Positions 5,666-10,044 of a DNA stretch of 10,044 nucleotides are shown here, piece after piece. The first letter of the stretch is position 1. Every line of letters starts with the position of its first letter. The position numbers and the translations under genes were made by a program. The notes beneath the pieces are model-generated. The model was not told the DNA's origin and did no database searches. It saw nothing but the letters and a program-made list of their open reading frames with translations. Source of the stretch: Brachybacterium sp. (GTDB lineage: Bacteria; Actinomycetota; Actinomycetes; Actinomycetales; Dermabacteraceae); assembly GCA_030451965.1 (NCBI GenBank), contig JAKDNE010000090.1, positions 1 to 10,044 of the forward strand, given 5' to 3'.

Positions 5666-7260
5666 GGTGCGGTGACGCGCTCGGGCATCTCGAAGTCGGC
5701 GCTCGGTGTCTGCAGCTGACCGGTCACCACCAGGCCGGCACAGCGCAGCCCGCTGTCTCCGGCAGCCCCGACCTCGTCGCGGACGAGTCGTGCCAGGATG
5801 GGCTCCGCCCACGTCCCATAGCCGCTATCGCCCCAGGCGGCGAGCTCCACCGCCTCGATCTCCCGGTCGATAGGGTCTGCCCGGACCCCACTCACGGCCA
5901 GCTCGAGCGCCGTGGCCGCAGGGTCCGTCGCGGACTCGTCCACGCAGAAGAGCCGACCACCGAGCGCGACCAGCCGGGTCCGACCCCACAGCGAGTCGTA
6001 GGTGCCGGCAACCAGCTGGGCGAGCTGCGCCGCCGAGAGCGCGCCGCCCTCGGCCGCAGCCACCGCCGCGACCGGCTGCTCGGCCAGCACCATCGGGCGC
6101 GCCCGACCGTCCGAGCCGCCGCCCTGCGCCCCGGCGCGCTCGAACTCGTCGGCCTGCGGCGCGGGGCGGCCCGCTGCCAGGGCGAGCAGCCCGAGGATGC
6201 CGACCGCGACCTCCGAGCTGGGGGCGTCCACCGACGTGCCGATCACACTGACGACCAGGCGCTCAGCCGGGGCGGCCCAGGTGCGGGAGAGCCCGGTGGG
6301 GAACCCGCCCGAGTGCCCGATCACGCTGAAGCCGTGCAGGCGACCCTCCTGCAGCCCCAGACCGTACTGGCCGCCCTCATGCAGGGACCAGACCCGGCGT
6401 CGCATCTCCCGCAGCGACCCCGGCTCCAGCAATGCACCGCCCGTCAGCACCCGTCCGGCGAAGCTCGCGATCGCCCCGGCATCCGCCCAGAACCCGGTCG
6501 CCGCCGCGAGCGCCCGGGTGCTGATCTGCTCGACCACCCGGCGCGGGCCGTGCAGCAGTGAGGTGTGACCGAGGGCGAAGCCGTCGGCCTGCTCGGGCCC
6601 GGCGGCATCGGCGGGAAGATCGGGGCCCACGCCCTCCACCCCGACCGGATCCAGCACCAGCGCGGTGACCGCCTCTTCGAAGCTCGAACCGGTGATCTCC
6701 TCGATGACCAGGCCCAGCAGGCCGTACCCGATGTTCGAATACTGCAGGTGCAGCCCGGGAGCAGCCTTCACCGCGGTGGTGCGGGCGATCTTGAGCAGCC
6801 GTGACCGGTCGGCGAAGAGGGTGCCCAGCCGCCACCAGCGCGAGTCGTCGGAGTCCCGGGTCAGGCCGGCCGAGTGCGAGAGCAGATCGCGCAGCGTGCG
6901 GTCGGCGACGGGGGACTCGGCGAGCGCGACCACGTGGTCGCCGACGGTGTCGTCCAGGCGCAGCCGTCCCTGCTCCTTCAGCCGCATGATCGTCAGCGCC
7001 GTGAACATCTTCGAGTGCGAGGCGATCCGCAGCCGGTGCGAGGTGCGCAGCGGGATCCCGGCCGGTTCATCGGCGCAGCCGACGGCGACCTCCGTGACCA
7101 GCTCCCCGTCGTGCCAGATCGCGGCCTGGAAGCCGGACTGCCGGCGCAGGTGGCGCACGGTCTCCAGCCAGTCGGGCAGCATCGCGGCGACGTCCTCGGC
7201 GGCGGCGCGCGGGAGCGGCGAGCTCCCCTCGAGGAACTGCACTGCGGAGGGCAGGGGCAT
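5662..7260 (-). CDS. Class C beta-lactamase-related serine hydrolase
   Basis: This 532-residue protein has the three active-site motifs of the PF00144 family: S81-H-S-K84, Y174-S-N176 and H316-S-G318. Conserved landmarks include DLLSHSAGL (125-133), the helix after Ser (MFTALTIMRLKEQGRL) and GLGLQEG (300-306). Residues about 412-532 form a C-terminal extension containing GTYDSLWGRTRLVALGGRLF, similar in layout to the small beta domains found behind many serine hydrolases. It is a distant relative of the hydrolase at 1195-2910 and likewise lacks a signal peptide. The ATG at 7260 has AAGGAG (7266-7271) with 5-nt spacing. Its stop overlaps the ATG of the kinase remnant as ATGA. The substrate (beta-lactam, peptide or ester) cannot be told from sequence. 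It diverges from the amidotransferase gene across a 79-bp gap. Confidence 0.94.
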   Translation of the reverse strand: MPLPSAVQFLEGSSPLPRAAAEDVAAMLPDWLETVRHLRRQSGFQAAIWHDGELVTEVAVGCADEPAGIPLRTSHRLRIASHSKMFTALTIMRLKEQGRLRLDDTVGDHVVALAESPVADRTLRDLLSHSAGLTRDSDDSRWWRLGTLFADRSRLLKIARTTAVKAAPGLHLQYSNIGYGLLGLVIEEITGSSFEEAVTALVLDPVGVEGVGPDLPADAAGPEQADGFALGHTSLLHGPRRVVEQISTRALAAATGFWADAGAIASFAGRVLTGGALLEPGSLREMRRRVWSLHEGGQYGLGLQEGRLHGFSVIGHSGGFPTGLSRTWAAPAERLVVSVIGTSVDAPSSEVAVGILGLLALAAGRPAPQADEFERAGAQGGGSDGRARPMVLAEQPVAAVAAAEGGALSAAQLAQLVAGTYDSLWGRTRLVALGGRLFCVDESATDPAATALELAVSGVRADPIDREIEAVELAAWGDSGYGTWAEPILARLVRDEVGAAGDSGLRCAGLVVTGQLQTPSADFEMPERVTAP

Positions 7261-7285
7261 GGCATCTCCTTCGAGGTGGGCGGTC

Positions 7286-7304
7286 GCCCGTGCAGACTAC
7301 GGGC
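7286..7304. promoter_or_regulatory. Palindrome GCCCGT-N7-ACGGGC, candidate operator
   Basis: GCCCGT (7286-7291) and ACGGGC (7299-7304) are perfect inverted repeats 7 bp apart, a spacing typical of sites for dimeric regulators. The site lies in the divergent gap between the serine hydrolase (start 7260) and amidotransferase (start 7340) genes and covers the candidate minus-strand -10. As RNA it could also form a hairpin. Confidence 0.45.
7294..7299 (-). promoter_or_regulatory. Candidate -10 element of serine hydrolase gene
   Basis: TAGTCT on the minus strand (7299-7294) fits the TANNNT actinobacterial -10 consensus. A start about 7 nt on would leave a leader of roughly 27 nt containing the AAGGAG ribosome binding site. 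The hexamer lies inside the palindrome 7286-7304. No clear -35 is seen. Confidence 0.35.
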
Positions 7305-7326
7305 AGGACCTCTCGGCGGAGACCGT

Positions 7327-7332
7327 TAGCAT
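7327..7332 (+). promoter_or_regulatory. Candidate -10 element of amidotransferase gene (leaderless)
   Basis: TAGCAT fits TANNNT and ends 7 nt before the GTG at 7340. There is no purine-rich ribosome binding site in between (CACCCTC), so the transcript probably begins at or next to the start codon. This also decides the start. Confidence 0.55.
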
Positions 7333-7339
7333 CACCCTC

Positions 7340-8077
7340 GTGAAACCGTTCGTGCAGATCGCCACCCGTCCCGAAGACGATGTCGCCCTCACCGAGCGCA
7401 CCGCCGTGCTCGACTTCACCGGACTCGCCGAGGACGAGCTGCTCTGGGCGCGCCTGGACCGCGACCCCTTCCCCGCTCTGCGGGCCGAGGACATCTCCGG
7501 GATCATCCTGTGCGGCAGCCCCTTCACCGTCTCCGACCCCGCCGACCGCAAGACCGCGGCGCAGCTGCGGGCCGAGGCGGAGATCTTCCGCGTGCTGGAT
7601 CAGGTGATCTCCGACGACATCCCCTTTCTCGGCGCCTGCTACGGGATCGGCACCCTCGGCACCCATCAGGGCGCCCGGATCGACAAGGTCAACGGCGAGT
7701 CGCTGGGCGCCGTGCAGGTCACACTCACCGAGGCCGGCCAGCAGGACCCACTGATCCGGGAGGCCGCTCTGCCGGGGATCTTCACCGGACTGGTCGGACA
7801 CAAGGAGGCGGTCAACACCCTGCCCGAGCACGCCACGGTGCTCGCCACCGGGTCCAGCTCGCCGGTGCAGATGTTCCGCGTGGGCACCCGGCAGTACGCC
7901 ACCCAGTTCCACCCCGAGCTGGACATCCCCTCGATCATCGAGCGGGCCCGCGCCTATCGCGACCATGGATACTTCTCCCCCGACGAGATGGAGGACGTCT
8001 TCGCCGCGCTGCGCGGGGAGAATGCGGACCATCCGCCCCGTCTGCTGCGCGCCTTCGCGACCCTGTTCGCCCGCTGA
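7340..8077 (+). CDS. Class I glutamine amidotransferase-like protein
   Basis: This 245-residue cytoplasmic protein has the class I (triad) glutamine amidotransferase fold. The nucleophile is Cys100 in FLGACYGIGTLG, and the His191/Glu193 pair is in TQFHPELD. Supporting family features are the oxyanion strand GIILCGSPFTV (54-64), GVQ-type AVQVTLTE (124-131) and GHKEAV (153-158). These enzymes hydrolyse glutamine and pass ammonia to a synthase; the GMP synthase amidotransferase domain is the nearest well-known relative. No synthase partner is encoded beside it, so the acceptor, or even amidotransferase activity, is unknown. The GTG at 7340 is chosen because a TAGCAT -10 lies 7 nt upstream and the family begins just before this strand. 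Upstream in-frame sequence is only antisense of the serine hydrolase. It ends 72 bp before the GH25 gene on the same strand. Confidence 0.9.
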   Translation: MKPFVQIATRPEDDVALTERTAVLDFTGLAEDELLWARLDRDPFPALRAEDISGIILCGSPFTVSDPADRKTAAQLRAEAEIFRVLDQVISDDIPFLGACYGIGTLGTHQGARIDKVNGESLGAVQVTLTEAGQQDPLIREAALPGIFTGLVGHKEAVNTLPEHATVLATGSSSPVQMFRVGTRQYATQFHPELDIPSIIERARAYRDHGYFSPDEMEDVFAALRGENADHPPRLLRAFATLFAR

Positions 8078-8137
8078 GACGGGCGACAGTTCGCTCGTGC
8101 CCGGCACGGCGTCCCCCGTCGACGCCGCTGGCTCGGG

Positions 8138-8143
8138 TACCGT
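8138..8143 (+). promoter_or_regulatory. Candidate -10 element of GH25 gene (leaderless)
   Basis: TACCGT fits TANNNT and ends 6 nt before the GTG at 8150, again with no ribosome binding site between them. The upstream part of the 72-bp gap contains the small palindrome GTGCC-C-GGCAC (8098-8108) and no obvious terminator. Confidence 0.5.
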
Positions 8144-8149
8144 CCCAGC

Positions 8150-9019
8150 GTGCCCCGATTCACAGCTGAGCAGGTTCGTCGACGTCAGATCGTCGCGGGC
8201 GGGCTCGCACTCGTGCTGCTGCTGATGGTCGGCGGCTGCACCGCCACCGTGTTCGGTGCGCTGCGCGGCGGGGGCGACGGGCAGGCGCCCTTCGAGGCCG
8301 ACGACGCCGCGATGGCGGTGACCTCCACACCGGCCGACGCCGCGGTGCTCGCGGACCTGCCCGACGGTGGCAGGCTCATGCCCGGCGAGGTGATGGGCAT
8401 CGACGTCTCCAGTCATCAGCGGGACATCGACTGGGCGCAGGTCAGAGCAGACGGGATCGGCTTCGCCTACCTCAAGGCCACCGAGGGAGCCGGCTTCACC
8501 GACACCCACTTCCGCAAGAACTGGGACGGTGCCCGAGCAGCCGGCGTCACGCCCGGCGCCTACCACTACTTCACCCTGTGCTCCTCCGGCACGAAGCAGG
8601 CCGAGGACTTCCTGTCGGCCGCCGCACCGGATGATTCAGCGCTGCCCCCGGCGCTGGATCTCGAATTCGACGGCTCCTGCGAGGAGCTGCCCGGGGCGAG
8701 CGCGGTCCAGACCGAGATCGACGCCTTCACCGCTGTGGTGGAGGAGGCCTGGGGCCGCCGCCTGCTCATCTACTCCTCCTCCGAGTGGCGACGCCACTAC
8801 GGCCTGCCGGTCACGGACTCCCGCGCGGACTGGCTCTTCGCCGCCGGGAAGCGGCCGTCGCAGGAGGACTGGGCGGTGTGGCAGCTGCGCTTCGACGGCA
8901 CCGTCGCCGGGATCGACGGCCCGGTCGACATCGATGTGGCCCGGATCGAGACGCTGCGCGAGCACTCCGCCATCCCCGAGGGCGAGGGTGCGCTCGCGCA
9001 TCCCCTCGAGGAGAAGTGA
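8150..9019 (+). CDS. Anchored GH25 lysozyme-like muramidase
   Basis: This 289-residue protein is predicted to cut the MurNAc-GlcNAc bond of peptidoglycan outside the membrane. A basic N-terminus (RRRQ) and hydrophobic segment 14-29 end in MVGGC, a lipobox-like motif with Cys30, so it may be a lipoprotein or a type II membrane-anchored enzyme. A linker of about 50 residues follows. The GH25 domain runs from about 82: GIDVSSHQ (83-90, Asp85), FAYLKATEG (105-113), GAYHYF (136-141), the catalytic pair D170-L-E172 in ALDLEFDG, and VDIDVARIE near the end, all in family order. Cys144 and Cys177 could form a disulfide. No separate cell-wall-binding domain is present, unlike phage lysins, which favours a housekeeping wall-remodelling enzyme. 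The GTG at 8150 is the only start giving the full signal segment. The gene ends 18 bp from convergent pdxH. Confidence 0.94.
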   Translation: MPRFTAEQVRRRQIVAGGLALVLLLMVGGCTATVFGALRGGGDGQAPFEADDAAMAVTSTPADAAVLADLPDGGRLMPGEVMGIDVSSHQRDIDWAQVRADGIGFAYLKATEGAGFTDTHFRKNWDGARAAGVTPGAYHYFTLCSSGTKQAEDFLSAAAPDDSALPPALDLEFDGSCEELPGASAVQTEIDAFTAVVEEAWGRRLLIYSSSEWRRHYGLPVTDSRADWLFAAGKRPSQEDWAVWQLRFDGTVAGIDGPVDIDVARIETLREHSAIPEGEGALAHPLEEK

Positions 9020-9037
9020 GCGCGGCGGGACCTCGTC

Positions 9038-9721
9038 TCAGGGCTGCAGCCGATGCCGTTCCCAGCCGCCGTCGGCGCGCGCCGTGTAGAGGATCCGGTC
9101 GTGGAAGCGATGCGGACGGCCCTGCCAGAACTCCAGGGACTCCGGACGCACCCGCAGCCCGCCCCAGAACGATGGCCGCGGCACCGGGATGTCCATGAAC
9201 CGTGCTTCGACCTCTGCGTACTGCGCCTCCAACGACTCGCGCGAGGCGATGGGGCGGGACTGGTGCGAGGCCCAGGCTCCCAGCTGGGAACCGCGCGGAC
9301 GCTGCGCCCAGTAGGCATCGCAGTCGGCTGCGGAGACGAGTTCCACCGTGCCCTCGATCCGCACCTGACGCTGCAGCGGGTACCAGGGCAGCAGCAGTGC
9401 GGCCCGCGGTGTCGTCTCGACCTCGCGGCCCTTGTCCGAGTCCAGGTTGGTGTAGACCACGAAACCGTCCGTGGCGTGGTCCTTCAGCAGCACGGTGCGG
9501 GAACGGGGCCTGGCCACGCCGACTGCGTCGACCGCGACGGTGGAGAGCACCACGGCCGACGGCTCCGGCAGGTCCGCGTGCTCGTCCCGATGGGCGAAGG
9601 CCTCCGCCAGCCAGACGTCGAACAGGGCCAGCGGGTCCGCCGGGGCGTCATCGGGCAGCGACCCGGCGAGATAGTCGGTGCGCTCGCCGGCAAGACGGGA
9701 GAGGACAGGGCGATCGGTCAT
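9038..9721 (-). CDS. pdxH: Pyridoxamine/pyridoxine 5'-phosphate oxidase
   Basis: This 227-residue FMN-dependent enzyme oxidises pyridoxamine or pyridoxine 5'-phosphate to pyridoxal 5'-phosphate, the last step of vitamin B6 salvage. The family signatures follow in order: SRTVLLK (74-80), TNLDSDKGRE (91-100), RQVRIEG (118-124), RPRGSQLGAWASHQS (141-155), PSFWGGLRVRP (183-193) and the C-terminal EFWQGRPHRFHDR (197-209) that contacts the substrate phosphate and FMN. Length is normal for bacterial PdxH. The ATG at 9721 overlaps the TGA of the upstream winged-helix gene as ATGA, so the two are probably co-transcribed. TAGGAT, 7 nt before ATG, may also give a separate leaderless transcript. It is convergent with the GH25 gene. 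Confidence 0.97.
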   Translation of the reverse strand: MTDRPVLSRLAGERTDYLAGSLPDDAPADPLALFDVWLAEAFAHRDEHADLPEPSAVVLSTVAVDAVGVARPRSRTVLLKDHATDGFVVYTNLDSDKGREVETTPRAALLLPWYPLQRQVRIEGTVELVSAADCDAYWAQRPRGSQLGAWASHQSRPIASRESLEAQYAEVEARFMDIPVPRPSFWGGLRVRPESLEFWQGRPHRFHDRILYTARADGGWERHRLQP

Positions 9722-10044
9722 GACCGTGATCCTAGGCCGGGGTCGCCCCCGACGATCGCATGCAGCGCGGCCAGGTGCGCGGAGAGCGCCGTGCGCCCTG
9801 AGGTGGTGAGCGAGACCCAGGTCAACCGCCGGGCATCATTGCGGACCGGGGAGAACTCCTTGCGCATCGACACCAGGTCCGCATCGGCCAGCAGCTTGAG
9901 GTTCTTCGAGAGGTTCGCGTCCTTCAGCGCCAGGGTGTCGCGCAGCACCGCGAACTCGACCTCGTCCACCGGGCGCAGTAGACCGCAGATCCGCAGCCGG
10001 ACCGGGGCGTGGATGAGCTCGTGGAACGCCGGGGCGGGCTCTGC
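9718..10044 (-). CDS. Winged-helix transcriptional regulator, 5' end outside window
   Basis: The last 108 residues of a MarR/HTH_34-like winged-helix protein are visible, and the reading frame runs open to the window edge. The start FHELIHAPVRLRICGLL is typical for the N-terminal helix of this small family. It is followed by the helix-turn-helix (DTLALKDANLSKNLKLLADADLV) and the wing (VRNDARRLTWVSLTTSGR). Such proteins are about 100-120 residues, so only a few N-terminal residues should be missing. A GTG at 9969 could be read as a start, but the conserved sequence extends in frame before it. Its stop overlaps the pdxH start by four bases, so it may regulate this operon or itself. No ligand is predicted. 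Confidence 0.88.
   Translation of the reverse strand, partial: AEPAPAFHELIHAPVRLRICGLLRPVDEVEFAVLRDTLALKDANLSKNLKLLADADLVSMRKEFSPVRNDARRLTWVSLTTSGRTALSAHLAALHAIVGGDPGLGSRS
9729..9734 (-). promoter_or_regulatory. Candidate -10 element for pdxH inside the regulator gene
   Basis: TAGGAT (9734-9729 on the minus strand) fits TANNNT and ends 7 nt before the pdxH ATG, within the last codons of the winged-helix gene. The intervening CACGGTC is not a ribosome binding site. The hexamer may allow pdxH expression independent of the upstream gene. Confidence 0.4.

Noticed and set aside
5170..6561. Plus-strand open frame of 463 codons
   Set aside because: It is mostly antisense to the second serine hydrolase, with Arg/Pro-rich low-complexity translation and no recognisable motif.
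7067..8566. Minus-strand open frame of 499 codons
   Set aside because: It is antisense to the amidotransferase and GH25 genes, which have intact active-site motifs. No protein-like features are visible.
1..10044. Mobile element, prophage or defence island
   Set aside because: There are no transposase, integrase, phage structural or restriction genes, no tRNA attachment site and no shift in composition. The GH25 and HNH genes are of chromosomal actinobacterial type rather than phage modules.

Overview
The window is very GC-rich, with G/C-ending codons, GTG as well as ATG starts, ATGA stop/start overlaps, several probably leaderless genes and a DUF222-HNH endonuclease. This points to a high-GC actinobacterium. 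The combination of genes would suit a Brachybacterium-like member of the Dermabacteraceae, but that assignment is an inference from style and content, not a match I could test.

Layout from left to right. (1) Positions 67-2910, plus strand: an apparent three-gene operon of two tandem paralogous four-helix membrane proteins followed, through an ATGA overlap, by a class C beta-lactamase-like serine hydrolase with a beta-rich C-terminal extension. It ends in a strong hairpin (2942-2985). (2) Positions 3028-3519, minus: a thiol peroxidase of the glutathione peroxidase family, divergent from (3) 3654-5390, plus: a DUF222/13E12-type HNH endonuclease. (4) Positions 5209-5665, minus: the remains of an aminoglycoside/hydroxyurea phosphotransferase (APH(6)-like) with its middle missing and a frameshift in its C-terminal part. 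Its 3' end lies antisense to the last 60 codons of the HNH gene. (5) Positions 5662-7260, minus: a second class C serine hydrolase that would have been translationally coupled to the kinase. (6) Positions 7340-8077, plus: a class I glutamine amidotransferase-like protein, divergent from (5). (7) Positions 8150-9019, plus: a membrane- or lipid-anchored GH25 lysozyme-like muramidase. (8) Positions 9038-9721, minus: pdxH, preceded by (9) 9718-10044, minus: a winged-helix regulator cut by the window edge, overlapping pdxH by ATGA.

This is mainly an ordinary chromosomal region dealing with the cell envelope (two serine hydrolases, GH25 muramidase, membrane proteins), redox and cofactor metabolism. 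I see no tRNA, rRNA, CRISPR, insertion sequence or prophage. The points most worth a second look are the decayed kinase and its effect on the HNH gene's C-terminus, five starts that carry a -10-like hexamer 6-7 nt upstream (leaderless transcripts), small palindromes and direct repeats in the two divergent promoter regions, and the tandem-paralogue/serine hydrolase operon.
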